Below, piece by piece: positions 1 through 12,250 of a stretch of DNA of 64,000 bases. The notes under the pieces were generated by a model. That model was not told where the DNA came from and did not search any database. It was given only the letters and a program-made list of their open reading frames with translations. How positions within the stretch are numbered: the stretch's first letter is position 1; every line of letters starts with the position of its first letter. A program made the translations under genes and the position numbers. The stretch comes from Adiantum capillus-veneris (taxonomy: Eukaryota; Streptophyta; Polypodiopsida; Polypodiales; Pteridaceae): the NCBI GenBank assembly GCA_014529385.2, contig CM043959.1, positions 16,183,309 through 16,247,308 of the forward strand, written 5' to 3'.

Positions 1-840
1 TCACTTTAAATGTAAACCAGGAGAGGTTGTGTCCTTATTTACGTTTAAAGGAACAATTTGATGTATATAGCCCATTTTGACTTAAAGGTCCATTTCTTTC
101 ATGTGAGGGATGACCTATCTATTAATGTAAAGTTCATTATTAAATCTCAAAATTAATGTTAAACAGGATGCATGTTAAAAAAACAAAAAACATTGGGTCC
201 CCTACTTACAAGAAAAATAAAAAATGCTCTTAAATAAAAAGTAGCTAATCATTTTTTTTTACCCCATGTTTAAATCCACATATTTGATTTTCACTATCTT
301 CTTTTTTTACTTTGTTTCATTATTTCAGAGGCCTTTGACATTGTGGTTGTAGTGAGAGTTTGGTAAAGTGAATTTGTCATCTTGAGGAAGATCTGAAACA
401 ATTTTTAAACTCGACTCCTCATCTTCGATACCACTTCTTTTTGCATTTTTCAACTCAGCGTTTGGATGAAAATAATTTCCATTATGAATTGTAGTAAATC
501 AAGCGCTCTGTGTATTTCTCTTGGATATCTATGACCACAAGACTCCAATGTCGCCTAAGAACATATTGAACTAATGTTAATAATCATTTTGTGAGAATAA
601 GGTAAAACATACTAATCTTACTATGTCTTGACACTATGTAAACCATGGAAGGAGTTTTGCTAGAGGCCTTCTTGCATTACATTACAGTAGGTAAGGACTT
701 GAGAAATTGCAAAATTAAGAATGAAAATTTTGACTTGGTATGGGTCTTCATGTTCAAATAATAATGCTACAAAACATTTGAGAGTGTAATTTAGTTTTGG
801 TTTTATGATATTTTAAAATCATTAAAATGATATTTACCTT
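1..840. other. AT-rich spacer, no gene seen
   Basis: This stretch is AT-rich with frequent stops in all frames and short A and T runs. I see no coding similarity, RNA gene or terminal repeat in it. It ends where a duplicated unit starts (shared with 2258 onward). Confidence 0.6.
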
Positions 841-1389
841 AAAGACAGCTGCGCAAATGTATATATCGACATATCATCTCTTAGATCAATGTATTTAGCT
901 TGTCAAACACACTTCTATATTTGATCTCAAACTTTCTAATTTCTTTAGCATAGTATTCTTTTTTTTTTTTAATCATTAGGTGTGGAGCAATAATTTATTC
1001 TTTTATACTTTCTTCTTTCTTTTATCTCTGTTTCTCTAATTTTGCTTGAGTTGGCCTTGTGTCTTTATCATATCTTGTATCTAGAATCTTCACCCTATCT
1101 CTCCAAAGTTTGGTAGGAGGAGGAACCAACGAGATCTCTTTCATTTTCTAATCAACCGTGTGTAAAACTTCCAAACCGTGTTCTCAACATTGCAAGGCTA
1201 CGTAAATCTTTTTGCATGAGCATTAAGAATGTATGTGTCATTGAAGTATTCTATCAAGTAGTCCTCACTTTGTCCTTGAATACATCCTAAAGCATCAGTT
1301 CCCCACCTTAATCCTTCTTTGCATCGATCACTTATTTTTATTTATGACCCTCACAACTGGAGCCTTGGGAATGCAAAGAGTTACTTTAT
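841..1389. repeat. Duplicated AT-rich unit, copy 1 (empty site)
   Basis: This non-coding unit is repeated almost unchanged at about 2258-3232; the shared block begins GACAGCT at 844 and 2261. Copy 1 carries the uninterrupted sequence CCCCACCTTAATCC, whereas copy 2 is split there by a 419-bp GC-rich insert. Copy 1 is therefore the empty site for that insert. No protein is visible in the unit. Confidence 0.8.
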
Positions 1390-2262
1390 CTTTCAGGTTC
1401 ACACACAATATAAATTGATTGCTCGCATGAGGATAATCCACGACCAACAAAAGCATGCAAGAATTTTAGAACAAATTAGATTTACTTAAAGGACCATCCT
1501 CCTAAAAAAGCCCCGGCTACTAGAACTAGACCTTTTCTTGCTAGAAAATCCAAGAGCATTGTAACCTCGTACCCTAAGTAATCCTTGTTAATTGAGCACT
1601 TTTTTGCAGACCCTTGCTCTCTCACAAGACCTGGAGTTAACTTCTAAACCTCTCTCTGTAGCAATCTCCCTTGTCCTCAGATGTATAAGTGGCTTGGATG
1701 CTTCTCAACTTATTTATGAATCAGCCTGAGCTTAAGATAAAAAGTCTTCTATCTTGCACATGCTTTCTTTCAATGATTGGGTCAAAGTCTTGGCTACTCT
1801 AGACAAAGACACCAAAGATGAGGTTGTTATGATTGCTAAGTAAATTGCCCAACTACCCATACTTGTGTTACAATACCAACAAGAGCTAGCTCAGTTCTCT
1901 TCATCAGGAGCGGAATTATCTAGCTTTCTCAAAAAATTATGTGGACTTAACCCAACTTTTATCACTACCCCCACTACTCCTTCTATCCCTCAAATGGGGG
2001 GCATCTTTTGCAGAGATAGTGTTGCTCTGGACGCCGTCAAAGAATCTCAAAATAACCTCTACTCCTTCAAAGACTCTAAGCTTATAGATATCGTGCCCAA
2101 AGTTTCTAAAGTTTTTCCTTTTCTACCTGTTAGGCAAATTGAAGTAGAGTCCTTTGGTGTGGACCATCAGCTCTAGATCCTCCCCAACAAGGCCCTTTTG
2201 GCACCAATCCTTAGCAAAACTTGGGTTTATTTGGCTAACCTACCAGCATCCACGATTGAAGA
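1390..2262 (+). pseudogene. Fragment of Penelope-like element body, duplicate of 6851-7723
   Basis: An 873-bp block that appears identical, base for base as far as I compared it, to 6851-7723 (constant offset 5461). It holds an open stretch at 1865-2176 (103 codons) that is the same protein segment found in copy X and, diverged, in copy Y at 28230-28730. The reading frame is open for only part of the block, with a stop in AAGTAAATTG upstream. It lies between two copies of an AT-rich unit and keeps none of the reverse-transcriptase motifs. The lack of differences from 6851-7723 means a recent copy event, gene conversion or an assembly duplication. Confidence 0.75.
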
Positions 2263-2725
2263 CAGCTACGCAAATGTATATATCGACATATCATCTCTTA
2301 GATCAATGTATTTAGCTTGTCAAACACACTTCTATATTTGATCTCAAACTTTCTAATTTCTTTAGCAGAGTATTCTTTTTTTTTTTTTTATCATTAGGTG
2401 TGGAGCAATAATTTATTCTTTTATACTTTCTTCTTTCTTTTATCTCTGTTTCTCTAATTTTGCTTGAGTTGGCCTTGTGTCTTTATCATATCTTGTATCT
2501 AGAATCTTCACCCTATCTCTCCAAAGTTTGGTAGGAGGAGGAACCAACGAGATCTCTTTCATTTTCTAATCAACCGTGTGTAAAACTTCCAAACCGTGTT
2601 CTTAACATTGCAAGGCTACGTAAATCTTTTTGCATGAGCATTAAGAATGTATGTGTCATTGAAGTATTCTATCAAGTAGTCCTCACTTTGTCCTTGAATA
2701 CATCCTAAAGCATCAAATCCCCACC

Positions 2726-3144
2726 GTCAAGGTCGGGAGTCGGGGGGCAGTCAATCTACGCCCTCCATCTACTGCACATTCTTCTGCGGAATGTGGTGCT
2801 GCAGGGCTTGGATGCACGCCATGTCAGTAGACGGAATTTACCCAGCCGTCGAACGACGAGGGACCTCCAACTCAGCAGGTGGAATGTGTTGAGCTGCTGC
2901 CACATCAGCGCCAGGAATTTGAAACTGTCGCTAAACTGTCTGGCCAATTGCGTGCGCCGTTACCTGCTCTCAGTCCGCTCAGGCTTCACTGCAGGCCCCC
3001 CTCCTCCCGACTCTCGACGGCCGGGAAAGGACTCTTAGTGTCCTTTCCCATGAATAATGGCTCCCAGCACTGGCTCCCAGCTCCGGCCGGTCGCCAGTTG
3101 GTCGCCATTATTCATGGGAAAGGACACTAAGAGTCCTTTCCCTA
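2726..3144. mobile_element. GC-rich 419-bp foldback (MITE-like) insertion
   Basis: A sharply bounded GC-rich island in AT-rich DNA, flanked by the direct repeat CACC (2722-2725 and 3145-3148). The empty site, with a single CACC, is present in the sister unit near 1300. Its right third is a perfect long hairpin. Its left end (GGTCGGGAGTCGGGGGG) is roughly complementary to CCCCCCTCCTCCCGACTC near 3000, a second inverted pair. Small open frames across it in both directions look like products of GC richness, not genes. I cannot assign it to a superfamily: a 4-bp target duplication and foldback form fit no family I can name with confidence. Confidence 0.75.
3023..3142. repeat. Perfect 38-bp inverted repeat, 44-base loop
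   Basis: Arms at 3023-3060 and 3105-3142 are exact reverse complements. Each arm is itself internally palindromic (GGGAAAGGAC...GTCCTTTCCC), so the DNA could form either one long hairpin or two small ones. The loop (3061-3104) is GC-rich. As RNA this would be a very stable stem of small-RNA-precursor size. Confidence 0.92.
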
Positions 3145-3435
3145 CACCTTAATCCTTCTTTGCATCGATCACTTATTTTTATTTATGACCCTCACAACTG
3201 GAGCCTTGGGAATGCAAAGAGTTACTTTATCTTTCTTTTTTTCTTTCTTTTTTAGCACAATTATGCTTTCTGAAACCAGTTTTCATCCAAATCTTGTTCA
3301 AATCTTTGCAGATGTTTGAACGGTGTTTTTTTATCAATCCACTCTTTTTGTAGTTTTCTTTGTTCTATCAATGTATTCTCCTACAACATTAAAATAAAAT
3401 ATATCATAAAATGCCTACATCAACAGTTATATCAT

Positions 3436-3438
<3 letters not shown>

Positions 3439-3513
<75 letters not shown>

Positions 3514-3520
3514 ACACACA
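3439..3520. repeat. (CT)n-(CG)n-(CA)n microsatellite
   Basis: A continuous CT run to about 3500, then alternating CG to 3512, then CA. The purine/pyrimidine alternation of the CG/CA part is a classic Z-DNA-prone sequence. Open frames through it are artefacts. Confidence 0.95.
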
Positions 3521-3529
3521 ATGGTCATT

Positions 3530-4424
3530 AACAAAACATTTTGATAACTCCTATAGCCACACATTGTCATGCTCTTATTTGCAAAAACTTTGCTTGGAAA
3601 GCAACACAATTTGAAATATTTGGAAGGGAATTCACTTTGCTTAGCCAATCCCCTACTTTGATCATTGATAGGATCACTAAGCACCTTAATAATAATGGAT
3701 ATTCTCTTAAAACAATCAAGCTCCCTATACTATTTCCCACATATAAACATCATAAACATAAATTCATATGGATATCTGCTGCCTCAAATGGAATATTCAC
3801 CCCACGACATTACTTTTAGAGTTTGAATTTGTGTGTGCAACTAAGCAAAAAATTTGTTCAAGCTTCCTCAAGATCGATTATAACCCCTTTTGGTTAGCAA
3901 AAAACTTCACCAAAAAGACTCTCGACTTACTTGGACAAATATTTCATCTCTTAACTGCAGATATCACTCGATGCTATGAAAATTATACCCTTGAGTGGAG
4001 AATCAAGGTTGAAGTATATTCTAAAAAAGATGATCAAGATACACACTAAGGAAAAAGGATTTTCTAACATCTTTCTCGCTAATAAACCTAGATGGATTAA
4101 GAAATCCCACTCATCCCATACCTCAACAATAAAAATTTTTTTAGAGGAGACTAGCCTCATCTACCCAAAATTTCTTAAAATAGAACCAACTTATGGTGAA
4201 GGTTTCACTACATCCTTTTGTTTCTTCTGCACCTCTGCTCAAGTCCTCAACTTTACTTTACAATTATGTTTCCTAGCTTGGGAAGACTTTAGGCTTCTTA
4301 GACACGAATCTTGCCTTGATGGGTTTAGGAATAATGATCTAATTACTACAATCATCAAATGGTTTTCCAAAATAACTTACCTGGTTTGCAATTCAACCGC
4401 TCTAATCTTATATCTGTAATTAGG
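3530..4424 (+). pseudogene. Penelope-like reverse transcriptase fragment, copy W
   Basis: Three overlapping open stretches in different frames (3541-3819, 3768-4049, 3976-4419) form the middle of the reverse transcriptase shared with 17330-18160 and 50200-51220. The first carries FPTYKHHKHKFIWIS, which fits the HK-rich segment before the catalytic core. The second carries LLTADITRCYENY, which fits the first catalytic-aspartate motif (D-I-x-x-C-Y-E). Frameshifts separate the pieces, so the copy is dead. The N-terminal part is missing and the left junction lies next to a CT microsatellite. The Penelope assignment rests on motif memory and is less sure than the RT assignment. Confidence 0.6.
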
Positions 4425-4453
4425 CAGTAGACCCATGCACAATGGACCTACTG
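4425..4453 (+). repeat. Hairpin at body/tail junction, copy W (degenerate)
   Basis: Equivalent of the perfect 12-bp stem hairpins at 18163-18191 and 51227-51255. Here the loop GCACA is kept, but two adjacent stem positions are mispaired, as expected for a dead copy. Confidence 0.6.
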
Positions 4454-6600
4454 TGCCGACCCATTGTGTACGGTGCGTGGGACAAGCCAAGTACACATAA
4501 ACACACACTTTCTTAAGTATTGATATTGTTGTGGCTCTACACCAAAACAAGACCAACTTACAAACTAAGTCTCACTACCTGACAGAATCGAAAAAAAATT
4601 CCAAAAAAAACTCCCATACGTTGGGCAAGTACTTTGTACACATAAGCAATCCGGGACCCCCTTCTGACTTAAACTTAATTTTTTCCCCTTAAAGGGCATC
4701 CGTGTAATTTTGGTGGGATAAACCCCTTTACTAGATGAGTTTCTTAAATCTAAGTCCTCATATGACGGGGCCCTTCAATAGGCGCTTGGACTCCCCTAGT
4801 ACATTCTACGTGTAAAAATGTCTTCCCAAATAGGGGGGCATGGCTCATACTCCCCCCCTTCTCTCTCAAAGAAGGGGGACATGGCGACTGCCGCCTATAT
4901 CGTTATGCCTTGGGATTCTGGCGTGTTGATGGACAAAAGAGGAAGGGATTCTTTTTGTTGAACGCTATTGAGTACATCCATTGAAGGGACTCCACTATTT
5001 AAACAAGGTGAGGGAGGCTCTATACCCCTCACTTAGCCTTGTCTTTTGCGTATTGTGTGTGTATGTGAAAGGGAGTTGTTTTCGCGGGCTTCCTCTGCAC
5101 GATTGATTTCCGAATAGCTATGGAGTTGGTGGAAATTGGGGGTACTTCTCAAGTCGGTAACTTACCAGGAACTTCTCATTTTTTATTTCAAGCATAAGAC
5201 CTACTCTCACTTCGGTGGTGACGTAATTAAATGAGTTCGGTTTTTTTCATTGCACTATTTGCTTTTATATGGTATACCTTGGTTTGCAAAAAAAATAAAT
5301 TAATTATTGGTTGGGATTGTTTGGCTTGGGGTTTATTGGCCACGAGCAATAGACCAACCCATTCATTTTTTTGTTTTGTCTGCCTTTCTTAGACAACACC
5401 ATTATACCAGCTCTGTTAATAAACTGATTTTTTGACAGAGTTGAGCTCGATATGATTTGACTTGAGAAAAAAACCACGTGGTTTGAGTTGGTAAGTGAAG
5501 ATTGGGTTGTTAGACCCTTGCTGTTGGTGGCAAGATCAAACTAAGTGAATAAGCATCTTTGATACTCCCGACCCAAAAATGGGTGTGTCCCAAATTTCTT
5601 ATTGTTGGATGGGCCGGTTGTTGTTTCATCGAGTACCTGGATCCATTGCTAAACATAATGATGTTGCTGCCTTTAGGATACTGTACTGCTCACTATGGTT
5701 TCGATCATAAAACAATTGCTAATAGATTTTTTAGGCTAGCAGGTATACACATGTTGCTGCAATCTCTATTTTTTATGGATTTATGTTGGCTTGATAGGCC
5801 TCGCTGTGCTTGACACCCGAACCTAAGCAAAAGGCATGTATGGTTCTTCTTAGAGTTGTATCTAATGATGAAGTATAGGCTACTACTATCTACCTTATGG
5901 TTTTTTTGAAACCATGAACACTTGGTTAAAACTAGATGTGGTGTTTAATTTGCTACAACAAGAAAGAGCACGACAACCTTGTAAAGAGTGTTATGAGGCT
6001 GAGACATAAGTACAAAAAAATCTTTAGGGTTAAAAAAAGGGGGCATTAGGAAACTTGGATCGGAAGGGGTGATGGCCATTTAATCAAATGAGATATATAC
6101 TAATATCTATTTAATGTCTATTAAAAAAATAGAGCTATATAAAAACGTTACATATAACTACTACCATAAACACCTTGTACCTTACAAAAACACTTTGAAC
6201 ATTTGTTTTAAGTTAAAAAAGTTGTAAGCTGGACATGGATAACAACTTATATAGTCCGTTAACACATGTAAAACGCTCAAGGCTAACATGCTTGTTGTCT
6301 TGTTTGGATGGTTGCAAGTGAGGAATCTATTCTTTCTTTGAATTTTTTTGGATTAAAGAAAATGTATGTCCTTGACATACTTGTCTCTTGTCATCTCATG
6401 AAACATACATTGTACTTCTACACTAGAATGAGACCTCACTCTTATAGCAATGTACAAAAATAGTTCTAACGTTGAGTTTTTTTTTAACAATCATTGTCAC
6501 TTCTCTAAAGCCAGTTGTCCTTTGAAATGTCACTTCTCTAAAGACAGTTGTCCTTTGAATTGAAATGTTCGTTCATGTTGTATTATTTAAGTAGAACAAC
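4454..6600 (+). mobile_element. Non-coding tail of Penelope-like element, copy W
   Basis: About 2.1 kb that matches 18192-18303 + 26655-28205 and 51256-53430 in the same order and orientation. It contains a conserved promoter-like stretch (CTATTTAAACAAGGTGAGGGAGGC near 5000, here noted only in part), a CT-poor unique middle and the shared ATAACTACTACC block. No frame is conserved between copies, so I treat it as non-coding. Repeated non-coding ends that link tandem copies fit the pseudo-LTRs known in Penelope-like elements. The end near 6600 is where similarity to 53400 fades. Confidence 0.65.
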
Positions 6601-6850
6601 TACACAAACGTCCTACATAAGGCTTTCCCGGTTCTCTAGGAAGCCAAGACATCAGTTTTAGGATTGTTCTTGAATTAGCATGCTAAGTTGAACCCACTAT
6701 CTATAATTCCTATCTAGGTTGGCTGGTGTTAGGTGGTCCTTCATAGCCTATAATTTTGGATACCTGCTCATGGCTATTGTAGTCTTTTTGACTTTGCCGG
6801 TTTAAGGGTTGCAAGACCATCCTAAAATACTAATCTATACTTTGTATCTA
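6601..6850. other. Short spacer between copies W and X
   Basis: No gene or repeat recognised. It connects the end of the W tail to the start of the X body. Confidence 0.4.
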
Positions 6851-8896
6851 CTTTCAGGTTCACACACAATATAAATTGATTGCTCGCATGAGGATAATCC
6901 ACGACCAACAAAAGCATGCAAGAATTTTAGAACAAATTAGATTTACTTAAAGGACCATCCTCCTAAAAAAGCCCCGGCTACTAGAACTAGACCTTTTCTT
7001 GCTAGAAAATCCAAGAGCATTGTAACCTCGTACCCTAAGTAATCCTTGTTAATTGAGCACTTTTTTGCAGACCCTTGCTCTCTCACAAGACCTGGAGTTA
7101 ACTTCTAAACCTCTCTCTGTAGCAATCTCCCTTGTCCTCAGATGTATAAGTGGCTTGGATGCTTCTCAACTTATTTATGAATCAGCCTGAGCTTAAGATA
7201 AAAAGTCTTCTATCTTGCACATGCTTTCTTTCAATGATTGGGTCAAAGTCTTGGCTACTCTAGACAAAGACACCAAAGATGAGGTTGTTATGATTGCTAA
7301 GTAAATTGCCCAACTACCCATACTTGTGTTACAATACCAACAAGAGCTAGCTCAGTTCTCTTCATCAGGAGCGGAATTATCTAGCTTTCTCAAAAAATTA
7401 TGTGGACTTAACCCAACTTTTATCACTACCCCCACTACTCCTTCTATCCCTCAAATGGGGGGCATCTTTTGCAGAGATAGTGTTGCTCTGGACGCCGTCA
7501 AAGAATCTCAAAATAACCTCTACTCCTTCAAAGACTCTAAGCTTATAGATATCGTGCCCAAAGTTTCTAAAGTTTTTCCTTTTCTACCTGTTAGGCAAAT
7601 TGAAGTAGAGTCCTTTGGTGTGGACCATCAGCTCTAGATCCTCCCCAACAAGGCCCTTTTGGCACCAATCCTTAGCAAAACTTGGGTTTATTTGGCTAAC
7701 CTACCAGCATCCACGATTGAAGATTGCAAACTCAAAATCTTAAAAGGAGGATAGTTTTTAGACAAAGGAAAAATCGTCAAATCCCCCTTGAACCTTAGCT
7801 TTGTTGACTACTCTAAGTGCTCCTCTATTGTAGGGTTGTACATTCGTACAAAAGGAAACATGGAGTTTGCTAAAAGCAGTCCTGACTTCTACACTCAATC
7901 CATCTAGAATGTTTTTGGGCCCTATCTGAAGTGTGCCTATAAGTTTCTTGACCCCAAAGCCTCTTGTGAATCCAACATCATGTGGTTTGACGATGCCATC
8001 TGCTATATCCTCAACCACCTTGATCACCTCTCCTTGAGAAACTAATAGAGTTTCATTTGTCCCTCAACCACCTTGATCACCTCTTCCTTGAGAAACTAAT
8101 AGAGTTTCATTTGTCCCTCATCTGCTCTTGGCTAGGAGGATAGGCCAAACAATTGGTGATTGCTCAAATTGCTTTCAACATCTTTTGTGGGCTAATGTTG
8201 TGGATATCCTTAAGGAGCTCAAATCTGATGAACCAGGGACTTATCTAAATACTTATGCCAACTATAAAGGTGTCAAAAGCATAAATAGTTTACTTAAACC
8301 CTTCAACGAGGATGATGATTCTCCCTCACTCAAAAGATCCAACTCTTTAACCACCCCCAATAACTCTTTTACATGTTTTTTAACCCCCAGTACTTCCTCT
8401 AGCTTTGATAGGGGAAAATCTTACAGCTTTACTAGAGGAAGGAGTAGAAATACTCCCATCCGGCACCTCCTTGACTTATGATCATCTATAATGTGCAGGT
8501 TGATTTTGGCCCATGTGGAAGGATGTATCTCACTAAGAAGGCCGCTACTTTGAAGTATATCTATTTACATTGTCTTTTCCAAATTGAGCTTTTGGATTGG
8601 TTTCCCCCAAAACAATATTTTGTGAGTGCTTTGACCTACTTTTTGGCAACCATAAGATGCTTGACAATGTCCTTATTGACTGGGAATATCAGCAAACTAT
8701 TAAGAATCTTGTCTACAATAATGATTTTCTACGTCACAACACTATCCCAAAATGCGCTTGTGATAGATATAACATTTTTTTTAAAGATTTTGGCAATTTG
8801 GGCAAACATGTCTACACTTGTGATCTTGATATAATTGATGACATTACTGTCCAAAAAATACTTACTAAAGGACTGAATCACATCCCTAGTTTCCAA
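6851..8896 (+). pseudogene. N-terminal half of Penelope-like element, copy X
   Basis: Decayed coding body, homologous to 28206-29800 in copy Y. The frame at 7326-7637 is a conserved 103-residue segment. The 8128-8481 frame is a serine-rich linker region. The 8597-8910 frame contains KCACDRYNIFFKDF and then HVYTCDLDII. This resembles the Cys-x-Cys plus H-V-x-T-G-D-L-x-I block that I recall just before the RT core in Penelope-like elements of the Naiad/Chlamys type. Stops and shifts separate the frames. The copy is cut at about 8896 by the hAT element, and its RT part continues at 17084. No GIY-YIG endonuclease motif could be found. Confidence 0.6.
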
Positions 8897-8909
8897 AATT
8901 ACGTAAATA

Positions 8910-9112
8910 ACTTTAGTATTTACACAAAAAATCGCGTGATCACGTTAATTGTTAACGTGACCTTGATTTTGAACTGCAAAAACCTAAAGAGCCGGTTAGC
9001 CCTTCGGGTTTTTTCATTTTCCCTACGGGGCCCGCCGAGCTTTTTCATTTTCCCGACGGGCCCATCGGGTATATGCAGTAGCCCGGCGGGAGTAATTATA
9101 TATACTAAATAG
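8910..9112 (+). repeat. Left inverted end of the hAT-type element
   Basis: GTGATCAC near 8936, then GC-rich motifs including TCATTTTCCCTACGGGG and CCCGACGGGCCC. The reverse complement of 16850-17065 shows the same order: GTGATCAC, then TCATTTTCCCTGCGGG, then CCGACGGGC, then TATATATAC. This is a long imperfect terminal inverted repeat of about 200 bp. Several sub-blocks are themselves inverted, so the end would fold on its own. Confidence 0.7.
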
Positions 9113-10051
9113 TGTGGTAACCCCAGTCTTTTAGCTAGGCAAATCCTTGGGGAGTGTATTCAAGTGTTGGGTATTGTCATCTCCTTGTGAATTGACCTAA
9201 GGTTACAGAGTCACGCGTCCTTTTTTTGGGCCGAACGTGATTCTTAATTCAGTATCCACTTCTAAAAAAATTTAATTCGTTTACCGACATAAAGGTACGA
9301 AACCAAAACAACTGAAAACTTGGAGAATCATGCTCATTGCGAAGAAGCCATTGGTCCAAATGAGGGCTGTAATTGGTTTTAGAAGATGAGCATATGTAAA
9401 TGACGAGTTGATAGTCAAGGGTCAGATGTCCTCTACTAGTGTACCGGGCATATAAAGATCCTTGGAGTCTTGTAGTTGAGTTGATTTACAATATAAGAGC
9501 TATAATCCTTGATTGGATTAAAATAGCTTTTATATATTGAATTGGTTGCATGGGTGGGCTACATCCTTCACTGGGTACAAGTAGTCCCCAATTGGGTGAA
9601 TATATTGAAGATTTATTTGTGTTAGTTCATGCATTAGTTTATATAGAGAGTGCATTATGTATTACGATAGATTATTAGTGCATGAAATGACCAATCATAT
9701 AATTTATTGCTTTCGTTTGTTTTTTTGTAGCAAATGAAATTAGATGTGTCTTATTGTTTGCAAATCAAAGTGGACATATAAATAATCATTATAATAATAA
9801 TTGCATAGAGAGATTCATAGCATTGTTATAGTTATTATGTCATGTATAAACTACATTGCAATGTGTATGGTTGCTCACAATATAGGTGATCGATATGTGG
9901 ATTGACAAGCGTGCATTGAAAATCTTATATTGTGTATCATACTTACTTTCATATTGAATGGTTTTCAAATTATAATATATATTGAAAATAAAAAATATGT
10001 TTTCAAAATTGAACATCTTGTTCCTTTCTCTTCAGTTTTAATTCAAAAGCA
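9113..10051. other. Element interior upstream of transposase, no gene seen
   Basis: AT-rich, no conserved frame. Presumably it holds the transposase promoter and possibly a 5' exon, but I can point to no specific signal. Confidence 0.4.
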
Positions 10052-12250
10052 ATGGAGCAAAATGTGGGCACAAGTGGTACGAAGAAGCCAAAGAATAAAA
10101 AAGCTTCTGGCAAAGAGTGGGATTATGCTCACAACATATGCGGCCGATATATGGAGTGGCAATGTAAATTTTGTCACACAACAAAATTTGGCGGTGCACC
10201 ACGTATTAGGGATCATTTTTTGGGTAGCGCTAAAAACAGTTGTAAGAAATGTGAACATTCTCAGGCACCTACAGAGTTGCAAATCGTTTGAGAGAAGAGC
10301 TCGCCAAAAAGGGTAGCAAGAGACAACAGATATATAGCTATGTGCCTTTGAGTCAAGAGTTCCTAGAGCCAAATATTAACTCCGCAGATCCTGTAGTGAT
10401 GCAAACTAACCTTGGAGAACAACCTGCGCAAGGAGAGGAAATTCCAGGCAGTGTTCCTTATAAACGTCACAATGAAGGTGGACTTTGTCAAATGCCTCAA
10501 AAATTATTACATCAAAGCTTTTGAGTGCAGTCTCTAGAAGAAGCACAAATAGCACTCACCAAAGCAATATTCTATACTGGAAGTGCTTTGGTCATGGTAG
10601 ACAGCAATCATTGGAAGGTTGCTTGGAAGAAAATCGATGAGTTTGGTCCAAGATTTTCAGCTCCTTTTTATCACACGATAAGAAATTTTTTCTTGGACAA
10701 ATGTTACATCGAAGTCAAATAGCATGTTGGCAAAATAATACTTGGGAATATTTCACTTTCAGGATGTACGATTGTGAGTGATGGCTCATCAAATGTTCAG
10801 AGAAGACTGCTGATTAATGTAATGTTGGTTTGTCCAAGGGAAGAAACGTTTATAAAGGCGATTGATAGTTTTGGTGCAATTAAAAGTGGCAAATACATTT
10901 TTGAGGTCTTGATTAATGTAATTAAAGAAATTGATGTTAAACATGTCGTTCAAGTTGTCATGGACAACGCAAAGAATTATAAAAATGCCAGTAAATTAAT
11001 AAAGAAGTGCTTTCCACACATTTTTTCCAATGGTTGTAATACGCACAGCTTGAACTTGGTGCTGAAAGATTGGTACACTAGCAAAGAAACCACGTGGTTC
11101 GCCAAAATAATTGATACAACACGTCAGGTTGTGAAATTTATCTTGAAACAACAAAGAGTGCTCGATTTGTATAGGATGCGCATGTCAGTGATGCTAAAAC
11201 TTCCTGTTGAAACTCGATTCTGCACACACTTTTATACTTTGGAATCACTTCTCCGTAATAAATGTGTTGTGATTGACACATTCAATTGCGCGGCCTTTGA
11301 TAAATGGCAACTTGAGCAGAAAGAAACAGTGAAAGATAAAATTACATGTCTACGTGGCAATGTAAACAAGGTTGCTTGGTGGAGGAGTGTAATGGATGCA
11401 TACCATGTAATGATGCCCACTATGTTCGCGGTCCGCAATCTTGATCAAAGGGCACCAAACTTGGGCAAAGTGTGGATGACATGGTGGTCAGTCCAACAGA
11501 GTCTTGAAAATTCTGAAGAGTTGAAAGAGTCTGTAGTAGAGAAGGAGTGGCGATTACCATTCTCCGACAAACAACGGAAAATTTCAGCTAAGTATTTGCA
11601 TGCAGGTGGAAGAGTGCTCATAGTCCACTCCATAGTGTGTCTTACATGCTCAATCCAGAGTATTGGAATTTAGATCTGATGTCCAATACAGAGGTGGTAG
11701 GAAATTTCTATCACGTGGTCAACACGTTCTACTCCAATGTTCAGGACCGAATTAATTGCATCAAAGAAATGAGTGCATTTATATTAAAAGAAGGTCCTTT
11801 TGCGAATGATTTTGTACAGGTATGGCAAAAGAGCAACCTGCATGGAAGTGGTGGATGATGAATGGTGGAGAGCATTACTCTACCTTACGTCCCCTTGCAA
11901 TGAAAGTACTCACACAATGTGCAGCAAATTCAAGTTCAGAGAGAAAATAGAGTATGTACAAGTATGTTCGCAGCACTATTTGCAACAGACTATTAGCAGA
12001 CAGAGCAGAGAAATTAGTGTATATGTATTGCAACGAAAAGATACCAAATCACATCGAAAGTACTGGCTACGAGGAGGAAATGCCAACCTGGTTGTATGAC
12101 TGTCAAAACAAAGGTGAAGAAGGTTTCAATGTTGTTGTATCTCAATGAACTGTAGACGAAATAGAAGAGAATTTGATAATAGATGTGGAGGTTGAATTAC
12201 AAGGAGAACCAAAACACTCAGACTTAGAACCAGATAACAACTCAATTGAT
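10052..12250 (+). pseudogene. hAT transposase (BED, DUF659, dimerisation), degenerate
   Basis: Order of parts matches hAT transposases. 10052-10291: BED-type zinc finger (WQCKFC, later RIRDHFLG and KKC). 10774-11673: DUF659/RNase-H-like region with SDGSSNVQRR, VVQVVMDNAKNY and CNTHSLNLVLKD. 11637-12150: the C-terminal hAT dimerisation part, with WW(M)xxGG and then NRLLADRAEKLVYMY in shifted frames. The conserved aspartates of SDG and VMDN are present. The segments 10288-10524, 10525-10722 and 10774-11673 are in one frame, separated by in-frame stops at 10524 and 10722. Frames shift before 10288 and after 11673, so no single functional protein can be read without unseen introns. It converges on the RING gene, whose end lies about 100 bp away. 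Confidence 0.85.

Larger units (their letters stand above)
2258..3232. repeat. Duplicated AT-rich unit, copy 2 (interrupted)
   Basis: Second copy of the unit at 841-1389, from GACAGCT (2261) to the ATCTTTC stretch near 3232. It is interrupted at 2726-3144 by the GC-rich foldback insert. The T run and a few bases differ from copy 1, so the two copies are close but not identical. Confidence 0.75.

Noticed and set aside
2756-3130. Overlapping small frames in the GC-rich insert
   Set aside because: GC-rich DNA has few stops; frames exist in both directions and span the hairpin.
3427-3684. Arg-Glu and Ser-Leu repeat proteins across CT runs (also at 16505-16989, 59107-59725)
   Set aside because: All come from reading CT/GA dinucleotides in frame. 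Flanking codons show no conserved protein.
5559-5813. 84-94-codon frames in the tails (also 27719-28003, 52078-52304)
   Set aside because: They look membrane-like, but copies differ by frameshifts and stops with no sign of protein-level conservation.
4454-6600. Hammerhead ribozyme in the Penelope-like tails
   Set aside because: Penelope-like elements can carry hammerheads, so I looked for CTGATGA...GAAA cores. CTGATGA occurs only in the coding body (8225, 29150) and without the partner elements.
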